A DNA stretch of 64,000 nucleotides from Phascolarctos cinereus (Eukaryota > Chordata > Mammalia > Diprotodontia > Phascolarctidae), in NCBI RefSeq assembly GCF_002099425.1, contig NW_018344216.1:1181501-1245500 (forward strand), written 5' to 3'. The stretch's first letter is position 1. Each line of letters begins with the position of its first letter. Made by a program: the position numbers and the translations under genes. Below are positions 23,641 to 34,529 of the stretch, one piece after another. The notes beneath the pieces are model-generated. The model was not told where the DNA came from, searched no databases, and worked only from the letters and a program-made list of their open reading frames with translations.

Positions 23641-23727
23641 GTTATTACATTTGTCACTCGAGTACAGAAAGGGCATTAGATTTTGATGGTGATAATGAAA
23701 TTTGGTAGACTTCACTATTCAGTAGTG

Positions 23728-23905
23728 AACTAGGCAGCCAGGTGATGTAGTGGGTAGAGTGCCAGGCCTAGAGTGAAATCTGATTTCAGATGCTTACTAA
23801 CTGTATGACCTTGGGCAAGTCACTTAACCCTCTTTTTTTTCAGTTTCCTCATTTGTAAAATGAGCTGGAGAAGGAAATAGCACACCACTCCGATATCTAC
23901 TTGCT
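23728..23905 (+). repeat. Mar1-type SINE, 3' truncated
   Basis: Head 'ggcagccaggtgatgtagtgggtagagtgcc' through 'gagctggagaaggaaatagcacaccactcc', then lost before the 'gccaagaaaacccc' part. An AT-rich run follows to 23970. Confidence 0.82.
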
Positions 23906-23974
23906 ATAGAAAAGACCATACTAATCAATATAAAATATATAATATAAATATAATAATAAATGATATAAAATATA

Positions 23975-24120
23975 AAATCATAAATTTTAGAATTGGAAGG
24001 GACCTTTAGGATTGTCCACATTCCCCTCTCTCCCTTATCATTTTTTTTTACTTATAAGGAAAGGAAAGCATTGAAAAGTTAACCAATCTGCCCAAGGACA
24101 CAAAGCTAATTTGAAAAACT
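23975..24120 (-). repeat. MIR-family SINE fragment
   Basis: 'cataaattttagaattggaagggacctttagg' followed by a degenerate core ('cttataaggaaagg', 'ccaatctgcccaaggacacaaagc'). Confidence 0.65.
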
Positions 24121-24354
24121 TATTACCTTTTCTATAACCAGAGAACATCACTTTGTATTCTGTAGTTGCAGACTTTTACTTCTCTCTTAAAAAAAATGAG
24201 AGACAAAAAGTCAGAGTAGAGAAATACACATAGAAACAGAGACAGTCCTAGAGATGAGGTTAAAAAGGCATGTTTTCGTTTTTGTAGTCAGCTGTCCTTT
24301 CAGGTCTCAGATTGGAGATCAAATGGTGGCAAACAACAGGAATCTGTCCTTCTT

Positions 24355-24588
24355 CTTGTCATTTATATAGTACCTCCCCATTATTTAAAGCTTCACATAC
24401 ACAATCTGAATGGATCTAAATTCATTCTAACTAGTAATGTTCACATTTTATAAATGCGAAAAAAGATGCTTCAAGAGAGTTGTGATTTGAGTGAAATCCC
24501 ACAACACGTCTCAGGTACTCAAATTCAGGTGTTCTGATTCTAGGCTTAGATCTCCTTCCAGTCTACCACACTGGTTCCCATAATCTAT
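24355..24588 (-). repeat. MIR/CORE-SINE
   Basis: Reversed 'catttatatagtacctccccattatttaaagcttcac' tail, degenerate core, and 'gattctaggcttagatctccttccagtctaccacactgg' head. Confidence 0.65.
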
Positions 24589-24651
24589 CACAAATAATTT
24601 TTTAAAGTGTTTATGCCATCTTTAGTAGTATATATGTGTCCTTTTAAAAGG

Positions 24652-24895
24652 GGAGGCAGCTGGGTGGCACAGTGGATAGAGCATTGGGCTTGGAATCAGT
24701 AAGATTCTTTTTCATGAGTTCAGATCTTTCCTCAGACACTGTGACTCTGGGGGCACGTCACGTAACCCTGTTTGCCTCAGTTCTCATCTGTAAAATGAGC
24801 TGGGGAAGAAAATGCAAATGGCTTCAATATCTCTGCTAAGAAAACCCCAGGTGGAGTCATGAAGAGTTGGTTACAACTGCAGTGACTCAACTTAA
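24652..24895 (+). repeat. Mar1-type SINE, full length
   Basis: Head 'ggaggcagctgggtggcacagtggatagagc', core 'catctgtaaaatgagctgggg', tail 'taagaaaaccccaggtggagtcatgaagag'. Confidence 0.9.
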
Positions 24896-25067
24896 CATAT
24901 CGTTTTTTTAAAAAAAAGATGGATAGATATACCTTTAAAGGACCCTTTAGGAATAAATAGTGATTTAAAAAAATTAGACATTTTAAGTAGAGCCATTTAT
25001 GATTTTTTTTTTTAATTAGAGAGGGAGCTCTGGAAAAATTGCACTCTTTTCCATTTCACCTTGCATT

Positions 25068-25704
25068 CTTTTTCTTTTTTTAAAAAAACTTATTTATTTG
25101 TTTTTAGTTTTCAACATTCTCTTCCATAAGATTTTGAGTTCCAATTTTTCTCCCCATCTTTCCTGTCTCTCAACCCCAAGACAGCATGAAGTTGATATAG
25201 GCTCAACATATACATTCATATTAAACCTTTTTCATATTAGTCATATTGTAAAGAAGAATTAGAACCAATGGGAGAAACCAGGAGAAAGAAGACACAAACA
25301 AAAAAAGAAAGAGAGAGAGAGTGAGAGAGAGCGAGCATTCAGATTCCATAGTTCTTTTTCTGGATGTGGACAGCATTTTCCATCATGAGTCCTTTGGAGT
25401 TGTCTTGGATCCTTGTAGATGAGTCTATCAAAGTTAGTCATCACACATTGTGGCTGTTACTGTATAAAATGTTCTCCTGGTTCTGCTCACTTCACTCACC
25501 ATCAGTTCATATAAGTCTTTTCAGGTTTTTCTGAAGTCAGCCTGTTCATCATTTCTTATAGCACAATAGTATTCCATTACATTCATATACCACACCTTGT
25601 TCAGCCATTCCCCAACTGATGGGCTCCCCCACAATTTCCAATTCTTTGCCACCACAAAAAGAGCTGCTATAGATATTTTTGTACCTGTGGGTCCTTTTCC
25701 TTTT
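25068..25704 (-). repeat. L1 LINE 3' end, 5' truncated
   Basis: Poly(T) at the left, then the reversed marsupial L1 3' UTR, then the end of ORF2 (25521-25712 encodes KNWKLWGSPSVGEWLNKVWY and a following NVMEYYCAIRN block). A 9-bp target duplication (CCTTGCATT) lies at 25059-25067 and 25705-25713. Frame and UTR are fairly well kept, so it is one of the younger L1 copies here. Confidence 0.92.
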
Positions 25705-25736
25705 CCTTGCATTAGTTACATAGTCTTACATTTGAT

Positions 25737-25835
25737 AGATTGTAGGCTTCCTGTTTCATTTTGTCTTTGTATCACCTTGCATAATAAATGACACGTGGTA
25801 GGTACTTAATAAATGTTTGTTTACTGATTAGATTG
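25737..25835 (+). repeat. L2 LINE 3' tail
   Basis: 'ttgtaggcttcctgtttcattttgtctttgtatcacc' and 'ggtaggtacttaataaatgtttgtttactg' are the forward L2 terminus. Confidence 0.75.
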
Positions 25836-25861
25836 CAGATTATATAACAGCCAGAAGCATG

Positions 25862-26008
25862 GCGTCAATTTCCTCAACTAAAAAAATGATGATCATAATT
25901 ATTAGCACCTACCTCCCAGGGTTGTTATGAGGATCAAACGAGATAATATTTGTAAAGATCTTATCACAGTGCCTGGCACATAGTAGACACATAATAAATC
26001 CTTCCCTC
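25862..26008 (+). repeat. CORE-SINE 3' half
   Basis: 'ttagcacctacctcccagggttgttatgaggatcaaacgagataatatttgtaaag' and 'cacagtgcctggcacatagtag' are well kept; the tRNA-like head is missing. Confidence 0.82.
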
Positions 26009-26009
26009 C

Positions 26010-27135
26010 CCTTCCCTTCTTTTTTCCTGCCCCCAATCCATAATAATTCAGAAGTTGAGCACATAGTCTTTTGTTATATGAACTTTATTTTGTCTGGTTG
26101 ACTTCAGAAACTACAATTAAAAGACACTGTTGTTATTTGCCTTTTGAATAGGCATTCTGGCAGCTAGGGACTGTTCTGTTCTATCTGTTACCAGAGAGTT
26201 TCCTCTGGGGCAACAGTCACACTTTAAACTCCCTGAAGGAGTTATTTCATGTATTTTCTCCTATTGCCTTGGTCCCTGAATCCAGATTAATTAAAAGGCT
26301 AAGGGATGAGTAAGCAGTACGTAGATCTTAAAGGGAAGGTAACTAGTTTCATCCATCACACATAACCACCTATTATAACTAGCACTATGGAGAATTTACT
26401 TACTGTAAATGTACCACCTTTTGCCAGTTCATTTCCAGGCAATTAAAGAAAGGAGTGCCATTAGGTGCAGAGGTGGGGTTAAAGCAAAGGCCATGGGGAA
26501 AAAAGTATAATTGGAATGACAAAAAGGAATTTCTCATGTAATTGAGTTCTGTAGAGTATTGTCTGTTAGAAACGACTAGATGTCTACTTCACTACTAATG
26601 TGTTTTGGCTATTTTTACATATCATACTTCGCTTATGGTTTGATTTGAAGAAAGATGTTTTGGGTTAGACACAATATGGCGGATCCCTTCTGTTGTCTTT
26701 TCTTTTGATTTCTTTAAAGAAAAATATATTCTGTCTCCATTTCAATCATTTCTAGTTGGAAGTGGAACGTTCTCTCCATCCCCTTGCAGATTGAATTATC
26801 CCTCCTAACAAAGATAAACAACTAAGCGAAAATTCCTGTTCTAAATACATCTGATAGTGTATACAACACTCTGCCTAAGTAGTCTCCTACCCACCTTCGT
26901 TAGTCTGTGAGGAAGTCAGAATTCACCTTCCTTTTAGGGATCTTTTAATATTACAAATTTATAATCTTTTAATATTTGTAAAATTCATAGCATAGTTCTT
27001 ACAAATGTTGAAAAAAACTATATTGTTATAGTGATTATGTTTTCTCTTAGTTGTACTTGTTTTACTCTGCATCAATCAGTTTATGCTTATTTGTATAGAT
27101 TTATAGATGAACATGGTGTCTTCCTCAACAGAATA
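26010..27135. other. Intronic DNA, nothing recognised
   Basis: No exon or named repeat. Confidence 0.4.
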
Positions 27136-27137
27136 TA

Positions 27138-27242
27138 TGCTTCCTAAGGACAGCTACACTTTCATTTTTGTCTTTATAAGTCCATTGTCTAGCACAGTGC
27201 TTTGTACATAGTATATGCTTAATAAATTTTTCTTACTTGATT
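27138..27242 (+). repeat. L2 LINE 3' tail
   Basis: 'ctttcatttttgtctttataagtcc', 'tagcacagtgctttgtacatagtatatgcttaataaa'. Confidence 0.75.
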
Positions 27243-27254
27243 AATTGATAAAAA

Positions 27255-27490
27255 TCTTGGCATGTTTCTCTGTATTCCTCATTTGTCATTTCTTGCTACA
27301 CAATAATATTCCATTATATCTATATGCCCGTTTTTTCCCTTTCATTCCCTGATCACTGAATACTCACTTTGTTTCCAGTTCTTTGCTACAACAAAGAGTT
27401 TTGCTTTGAATATTTTGGTATGTATTGGACATTTGCTTCTATGTTTGACATCCTTGGGCCCCCACTATTTTTTCATGAAACAATTCACTG
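27255..27490 (-). repeat. Old L1 LINE fragment
   Basis: Reversed L1 ORF2 end/3' UTR: 'cacaataatattccattatatctatatg', 'ctttgtttccagttctttgctacaacaaagag', 'gaatattttggtatgtattgg'. More diverged than the copies at 25068 and 40266. Confidence 0.75.
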
Positions 27491-27884
27491 CTTTGGATTC
27501 ATTTTTATGCAGTTGGAAGGATGTTGTTATAGTTGCCCTGCACTGGGGCAATGCTGTGATGCAGACTTGTTATGTATTAGCTGAATGTTGAAAATGTAGT
27601 ATTGTTCAAATTACATTGGAAGGTTTATGCATATTTAGGTTATGAGAATGGGTGAAGAAGTCTCCATCAGTAGGAAGCTAGTTTGGATTTCAGTCATCAG
27701 ACTGTGTGTGACATATTGATAAAAACAGAAAAATATAACTTCCTTTAGGAGGGGGAAAAAATGTAAGCTTATCAGGTGAAAGGATTAAACATGACCTGAT
27801 AACAAAGCACTCTAAAGTTTACATCTCTTCCCAAGGTCCATGAAAGAAACACGAAGGGACAGGAAGCTGTTGATTTTTATGCTT
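27491..27884. other. Intronic DNA, nothing recognised
   Basis: No exon or named repeat. Confidence 0.4.
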
Positions 27885-28505
27885 CAACTAATCAATCAAT
27901 AAGAATTTTAAAGTGCCTACTATGTACTATACACTGTGGTAGACACTAGGGTTACAAATACAAATGCAAAGTCGTTCTTGCCCTCAAAGATCTTACATTC
28001 TAATAGGAGTAGGACCCAACACGAGCGTATGTATGCATAGATACATATACACAAATAAATACAAGGTAATCTCAGGGAAGGCACATGGGACACTAACAGC
28101 TAGGGGCCCAGGAAAGACCTCATGCAGAAACTTGAGGAGAGTCAGAAAGACAGGGGTTGCAAGAGGTGGAGCTGAGAGAGAATGAAGGCAGGCATGGAGG
28201 ATGAAGGCGTGGAGACAGGCGGTGGTGGAGTGTCACTTCTGAAGAACAGCCCGAAGTCCAGCTTGATTGAACCATAGAATGTATGGAGGGAAGTAATGCA
28301 TAAATAAGGCTAAAAAGGTAGATGGGACTAGGGTTTAAAGAGATGAAATGCCAGAGGAGGTTTATATTTGATCCAATACATACCAGGGAGCCACTGCTGT
28401 TTATTGAGTGAGGCTAGGTGGATGGATGCCACGGACCCACCTTATTATGATCTGTGCTTTGGCAAAATCACATTAGCAGTTGTTTGGAGGATAGAGTAGA
28501 ATAAG
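27885..28505 (-). repeat. L2 LINE 3' part
   Basis: Starts with the reversed tail (atcaatcaataagaatttta) and runs through the coding 3' end ('tttgatccaatacataccagggagccactgctgtttattgagtg'). It is interrupted by small gaps and carries many changes. Confidence 0.8.
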
Positions 28506-28885
28506 AAAAGATGTGAGTTTAAGCTTAATATTGAACCAGGTTTTTTAAGAGGCAGAAACCTAGAAGAGATGGGGAAAAAGAACAGGGAGAAACTGAGCAG
28601 GGGAATGGCTCAACTATCTGCATTTGGATATCCTGAAGCACTCAGAAGTGCAGACTAGAGGTCAAGGTGGCAGTGCCAGAGGTTTCTGACAAATACATGC
28701 TCTTTTTAGTGTAAGCTAGACTGTATATATCTGAATGAAAAATCAGATAATTTGTTTATAGCATGGGGTTAGAAAACTAATAGCATCTGCTTTGAACATG
28801 GTACCTTTGTGTGACTCAAAAAATAATTGCTTGATATAATGTGCCTTGTGAATCTTGGGAATTAGTTACATATGTTCACAGCATT
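28506..28885. other. Intronic DNA, probably diffuse L2 remnant
   Basis: Purine-rich, with weak resemblance to further reversed L2 sequence up to about 28690. No firm call. Confidence 0.3.
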
Positions 28886-28887
28886 TG

Positions 28888-29082
28888 AAAGAGTTTTGGA
28901 ATTGGTGTCTGGGGACCTGAGTTCAGTTTTTGGATTTACTTCTTATGACCTGTGTGACTTTGGGCAAATGACTTGGGATTACAAATGGAAATGTGAATCT
29001 TGGGCCTTATATACATAAAATGAAGGGGATCAACTAATTGCTATCTAGAGCCTGTTCCAGATGTGGGTCTATGAGCCTGTGA
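28888..29082 (+). repeat. MIR-family SINE
   Basis: 'tttggaattggtgtctggggacctgagttcag', 'gacctgtgtgactttgggcaaatgac', then a degraded L2-like tail. Confidence 0.7.
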
Positions 29083-29229
29083 TATCTTGATCATGTAATG
29101 GCTAAAACTAATACAGCGAGGCTTTGTTTTATCTTAGGACCTTTCTCCTAACAGGGCCATCTCTTGGGGGTGTTGTAGAAGAAGGGGAGGGAGGTCAGGT
29201 GACCTTTAACTCTCAAGATTATGTAATGC

Positions 29230-29377
29230 TGGGGCAGCTAAGTGGCACAGTACATAGAGCACCGGCCCTGAAGTCAGGAGGACCTGAGTTCAAATACGGC
29301 CTCAGACCAAACACTTGACACTTACTAGCTGTGTGACCCTGGGCAAGTCATTTAACCCCAATTGCCTTAAAAAATAA
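29230..29377 (+). repeat. Short tRNA-derived SINE with 15-bp perfect target duplication
   Basis: Complete WSINE1-like element from ggggcagctaagtggcacag to 'cccaattgcc' and an A-rich tail. The perfect duplication AAGATTATGTAATGC at 29215-29229 and 29378-29392 marks it as the best kept short SINE in the window and probably the most recent. Confidence 0.95.
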
Positions 29378-29504
29378 AAGATTATGTAATGCCATTTGTG
29401 AGCTTGAACCCATTTTTATTTTCTAAACCATAGTCATTTGTTTTCTTTTACCAAGTACTAGGAGAGATTAGTTTCTTTGTTTTTGAAAATTGTAAGCTAA
29501 TGGC

Positions 29505-29742
29505 AGGATAGAGTGCCAGGCCTGGAGTCAGAAAGACTCCTCTTTCTGAGTACAAATCTGGCCTTAGATACTTCCTAGCTGTGTGGCCCTGGGCAAGTCA
29601 CTTATCCCTGTTTACCTCAGTTTCCTCATATGTGAAATGAACTAGAGAAGGAAATTGCAAAACATTCCAGTGTCTTTGCCAAGAAAACCCCAGATGGGGC
29701 CACAGAGGCAGACCCAATTGAAATGACTGAACAACAACATAT
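29505..29742 (+). repeat. Mar1-type SINE, slightly 5' truncated
   Basis: Starts in 'gatagagtgccaggcctggagtcag' and keeps the core and the full tail ending in 'actgaacaacaacat'. Confidence 0.88.
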
Positions 29743-29840
29743 TTTCTCTGCCTCTCAATCCTTATACAGATAAAACAACATAGTAAAACCTTTTCCTCAC
29801 ATAAACCTGATTTACCCTAGCTTGGAGTCAGCCTATATAC

Positions 29841-29978
29841 CAGGGGTGGGGAACCTGGGCCCTGGAGGCCACATGTGGCTTTCTAGGTCCTTGGGTGTGG
29901 TCTTTTGACTGAGTCCAAGTTTTATACAACAAATCCTTTTATTAAGGGATTTGTTCTGTGAAGTTTCATTCACCTCTG
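29841..29978 (+). mobile_element. Short hAT-like MITE
   Basis: Left end caggggtggggaacctgggc; right end 'cattcacctctg', an imperfect inverted copy. The interior 'aacaaatccttttattaagggatttgttctgtg' contains an inverted repeat. The flanks ctatatac and gcctatac are similar but do not form a clean 8-bp duplication. Matches a MITE family seen in many vertebrates. Confidence 0.7.
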
Positions 29979-29979
29979 G

Positions 29980-31950
29980 CCTATACTTGCATACAAATCT
30001 TTGTTAGAATGTTTCAGATATTTTAGTCTCAGGCATTCTAGATTCTAACAGATACCTCCCCCCGCTATCCCATTCTTTCTTATCCAGAAGGCTCTCTTCC
30101 TCCTGAACTGTTTTATGTTAACGGAGTTCATCTTTTTGCTTTCCCATTATAACATTTGTGTCAAGTATGTTTAAAGGACTTTCAGAACAACTTTACCATT
30201 AATCCACTCTTTGCCTTGTGTTTTCTTTTAATTCTTTACCTAATTTTGGTCAATCTTGTACAACCTTAGGTCATTTTCATCCAATCTCTTTATTTGGTTC
30301 TACTATTGACTCCATTTTTGTGTTTTACCATTGATTAGTTGACCAGCCATCTTTCTGTTTCATCGTCAGCTGTCAGAAAGGTCGTAGCTTGATAACTAAC
30401 GGTCCATGAGCCTCATCCTCCTGAAGATACTGCTAAGGCTACGTTTTTCTTGTTGACTACTCTTCTAATTTAGTGGCTTATGTGTAGCATTTCATAAGTG
30501 GAGCATTTGTGTTGTTTAGGGAACTGATTTCTTGAATTCTTCTGATGATTTATCCATTTCATAAAGTTCTTCCCCCCCCTTTGTCATGTGATTCCACAAC
30601 ACTTTGAACACTCGGAGTGAAACAACTACTGGATTTTATTATGGAATTTTGTGAAACTCATTAATCTAGTACAATAGATATTTATTAAGCCCAATTTTGG
30701 GGGAAACTGAAAATGTTTATAATTAACCGATAAGCTTTGTTTGAAAGATGTTTATTTGCTTTTCTCCAAAGTTAAAGGCAATTATTTCATTAAATTTTCT
30801 GAATAACCTACTATCTCTCTAAATTTCCCAAAGTGAAAAAATTCCAAACCCAAAGGCAGAGAACACCGATAATGTGCCTGACTCATTGAAAACAAAACAT
30901 AGGTGGGTTTTAATTGTTTGAAATTTTTAAATGAGGTGAGTAAATCATTTCTGGGGACAAAAACGAATAGGGGGGCTGACATTTTATAATTCTAAGTCTG
31001 TAGATGTCTTTGTAGTCTATGACCTTTAAGTACATTTAAATTTTTCTCACTCAAAAGCTAGTGTAATTATTTGATAAAATGGCATTGCAAGCTTAATGTC
31101 ACCTCTACTGATACTGCTACCCAACACTAATATTATTTTCTCTGCAGAAGAATTTGCTAATAGAATCAAGCCAAATTGAATGCTTTGCTAGCAGTGGGAA
31201 ATTAGCCTTGACATAATTACAGTCATCCTTCTTTCCCCTCTCCTATTTCTTGTCACTGAGATCTTCTTGCATCATATCCATTAAGGTATCTTCATTTGAT
31301 TCAATCAATGTCAGTTTTCTCATTTTGCATTAGATCAGATGATTGCAGCAGCAAAACAAAAGAAGCAACTCTTCCGTCCTCCAAGGAAGGCAGAGAACAG
31401 GTGGGAATAGATGAGAGGTGGCCTCAGCTGCTAACCCAGTCTGGAGATCATAATAAACTCCATTTCCTTCTGTCAGGGTTGCCACCTCTGGTCAATTCTG
31501 AATGAGATGAGGAGACAATTTCCTCAGTCATTTTCTGGGGACAAAGAAATCGCCTACGTATTGAGTCTACACTGACTACAAGGATTTCTCATACTCATGC
31601 ATTATGTAGGACAGCTTCATATGACCTGGAGGGCTGGGACATTTTGTGCTTCTCTCTGCGTTTCAGAGTAACATTGCTTACTTACAGAAAGGGCACATCA
31701 AATAACAGCATCATGTGCACTCATTGTTTCAATGTTCTCGGCTGCTTGGAGAGGTAGTGAACCATATGTCCTGCTTATATAATTGCAGCCATGAATTAAT
31801 GTTGACACTAATATTATACTTTTTTTTCATTATTCAAAAAATCTGGAGTTTTCAAGGATATGTCTCTTTTCTGTTCTTTATTCTTGTCAAGGAAGCTTTG
31901 ATGGAAAATTCAATCATGCTTTAGTAAGCACTTCACAGATATATTCCTAG
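29980..31950. other. Intronic DNA, mostly unassigned
   Basis: About 2 kb with no exon, microsatellite or repeat family that I can name. This is one of the longest stretches here without recognisable elements. Confidence 0.4.
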
Positions 31951-31952
31951 GA

Positions 31953-32078
31953 TTTAGAACTACAAGGAGCATTTATTTGGCTATCCCCTTTATTTTACTA
32001 TGGAGGAAACAGAGGCCCAAAGAGATTAGTAGATGTACTTAGCTAGCAAAGGGCAAAGCCATATGGCTTAGCATTAAA
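31953..32078 (-). repeat. MIR-family SINE fragment
   Basis: 'agaactacaaggagcatttatttgg' is followed by the reversed core 'ctatggaggaaacagaggcccaaagag'. Confidence 0.55.
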
Positions 32079-32342
32079 GTTAGCTTTATTTATGAAAGTT
32101 TTTCCTAGTGACCTATATAGGAAAAGTAAAAAAAAAAATCAAGGAAGAAAAATGGAAGGAAAACATTTTCAAGAAGAAATGTTTTTATGTGATTCTACAA
32201 AGACATCTGGTTCCCCTACAGAGATAATTTTTTCAACTGATACCTTACTACTTACAAAGTCCTAATCTGATGCCTACGTGTGGCATGGGGGTTCTCTGGG
32301 TTCTGAAAGGCTACGTCAGCTTCACTTTTGATTCAACGGGCT

Positions 32343-32600
32343 CTGTTGTTGTTGTTGAGTCGTTTCGGTCACGGCCAACTCTTCGTGACCCCATTTGGAG
32401 TTTTCTTGGCAAAGGTACTGGAGTGGCTTGGCATTTCCTTGTTCAGCTCATTTTATAGATGAGGAAACTGAGGCAAGCAGGGTTAAGTGACTTGTTCAGG
32501 GTCAAACAGCTAGTGTTTGAGGCCAGATTTGAACTCAAGAAGATGATTCTTCCTGACTTCAGGACCAGCACTCTATCCTCTTCACCACCTAGCTGCCCCA
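32343..32600 (-). repeat. Mar1-type SINE, full length
   Basis: The left end carries the (GTT)n and 'gagtcgtttcggtcacggcc' tail; the right end is 'cctcttcaccacctagctgcccc'. Well kept. No clear target duplication. Confidence 0.9.
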
Positions 32601-32710
32601 GGTTCTACCATGATGGAAATGGAATTCAACATATGTTTAGTAAGCACCATTTTTAGGCACTGAGGAAGAAAAGACAAAAACCATACAATCCCTACCTTTA
32701 AGGAGCATGG

Positions 32711-32870
32711 CATTGTCAATAGGATGCTGGCCTTGGAATCAGGAAGGCCTGGATTCCAATCCTGCCCCAGATCTTTACTATTGTGGCAGTTTCCTCATCT
32801 GCAAAATGAGGGGGTTGCACTAGATGACCTCTGAGGTTTCTTTCTGTTCCAAGTCTGTGATCCTGCTTAG
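32711..32870 (+). repeat. MIR-family SINE nested in L2
   Basis: 'gctggccttggaatcaggaaggcctgg', 'cctcatctgcaaaatgagggggttgcactagatgacctctgagg': MIR with the L2-type tail. Confidence 0.8.
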
Positions 32871-32956
32871 GGGCTGAGGATGTGGGGGAGGGAGACTATG
32901 ATGACATATATACTGATAAGTAAATACAAAACAAATAAGCATAATTAGGAAAGGGA

Positions 32957-33213
32957 GGGCAGGTAGGTGGTGCAGTGGATAGAGTGCTAGGCTTGGCGTC
33001 AGGAAAAATCATCTTCCTGAGTTCAAATCTGGCCTCAGACACTAGCTGTGTGACCCTGAACAAGTCACTTAACCCTGCTTGCCTCAGTTTCCTCATCTGT
33101 AAAATGAGCTGGAGAAAGAAATGCCAAACGACTCCAGTATCTTTGCCAAGAAAACCCCACATGGTGTCGGGGACAGTTGAACATGACTGAAAAAACGACC
33201 AGACAACAGAAAC
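32957..33213 (+). repeat. Mar1-type SINE nested in L2, full length
   Basis: Head 'gcaggtaggtggtgcagtggatagagtgc' to tail 'gccaagaaaaccccacatggtgtc' and 'aacatgactgaaaaaacgacc'. The flanks 'attagga' and 'attagaa' may be remnants of its target duplication. Confidence 0.9.
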
Positions 33214-33521
33214 ACATTAGAAGAGAAAGTAACCACTCGGATGAGGGGAGATCAAGATGGGCCTTCTGTGAGAGATAACATCTGAGCTGTGCTTTGAAGC
33301 AGGTAGCAAACTAGGGATTCTAGGAGGCAGACGCAGGAAGGGAGAGCCTTCTAGATATGGAAGAAAGGGTGTAAGAAGACATAGGGATGAAGGTGGAATA
33401 TTTTATATGGAAAGAGAAACTTGGGAGGACCACTTGGGGAACGTGATCGGGAAAGCCAGGCTGAATCCATATGGTGAAGAACTTTAAATGTCAGGCAGAG
33501 GAATTTGGGTTTTATCTAGAG

Positions 33522-34454
33522 CACTACTTGTTACCTTCTTTATGTTGCAGCTTCCTTTGGCAGTCTAGTGAAACTGATGGAACCCTTCCCAGAAGAACAT
33601 TTTTACATGCATACATTAAAATCTATAAGGTTACAAAAGAAACCAATTATGTTGAAATATAGTTTTGAACATTTTATTTATTTTTATTTTTATTTTTTGT
33701 GGTATTTGCTTTATTGCAGTGGTCTAGAATTGAACCTGTAATTTCTCCAAGGTATGCCTGTATATCTCCCCCTCAGGATTCTGAGGCATTGCAGTGATTC
33801 TCTAATGCCATTGACCTGAGCCCCCACCAGTGGGGCCTTTCTTTGTATCCCCATTACTTAGCACAGTGCCTGACCATAGTGGGTACTTAATAAGTGATTA
33901 TTGATTGGCAAACTGAATGAAGAATAGGCTCTTATCTTTTTTTCCCCTTTATTTATTTATTTTTTTTAAGTTTTTTTTTCCATATGCTTTTGAGTTGAAA
34001 ATTTTTTCTCCCTTTTTCTCCCCCCCCCCAAGACGGCACACAATCTGACATAGGCTTTACATTTACATACCCATTAAACATATTTTCACATTAGTGAAGT
34101 TGTAAGTAAAAATTAAAACCAATAGGAGGAACCATCAGAAAGATGAAACAAAACTCAACTTAAGGTAAAAATAAGTGAGAGCGATTCGACTTCCATAGTT
34201 CTTTCTTTGGATGTGGACAGCATTTTCCATCCCGAGGCCTCTGGAGATGTCTTAGATCCTCGTAATGCTGAGAAGGGTTCAGTTTAACATTCTTAGTCAT
34301 TGCATAACGTGGCTGCTATTTTATACAAAGTCCTCTTGGTTCTGCTCACTTCACTCAGCATCAGACCATGTAAGTCTTCCCAGGTTTTTCTGAAGTCAGC
34401 CTTGAACATTTTATTTAAAAGAGAAGTTCGTAGAACCCAGGTTAAGAACCCCAG
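33522..34454 (+). mobile_element. hAT-like MITE in L2, itself split by an L1
   Basis: An 8-bp duplication ATCTAGAG lies at 33514-33521 and 34455-34462, the length expected for hAT. Ends are cactacttgttaccttcttt and, at the right, ggttaagaaccccag: imperfect inverted repeats of the CAGGGGTTCTTAACC family. Without the L1 (33681-34417) the element would be about 196 bp. The L2 sequence continues directly across it. Confidence 0.8.
33681..34401 (-). repeat. L1 3' end with probable 3'-transduced flank
   Basis: A 16-bp perfect duplication (TTGAACATTTTATTTA at 33665-33680 and 34402-34417) brackets the whole 721 bp. L1 proper is 33935-34401: the reversed 3' UTR with its own A-rich end, and the last part of ORF2. 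Between that A-rich end and the left duplication lie about 230 bp that are not L1: a reversed L2 tail (about 33825-33925) and a Tigger-type inverted terminal repeat (33703-33760, ending ggtatgcctg and TA). A second A/T tract follows (33681-33698). On the minus strand the Tigger repeat supplies an AATAAA (33710-33715) just upstream of that tract. This is the layout expected when an L1 transcript reads past its own poly(A) site. Confidence 0.75.
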
Positions 34455-34529
34455 ATCTAGAGGAAATAAGGAGCTTCTCAAGTTTCTTAAGAAGAGTGAC
34501 ATATTCAGACTTGCCCTTTAGAAATATGA

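Noticed and set aside
11399-29377. tRNA genes suggested by A- and B-box-like words
   Set aside because: They are heads of tRNA-derived SINEs; none folds as a complete tRNA with a proper acceptor stem by eye.
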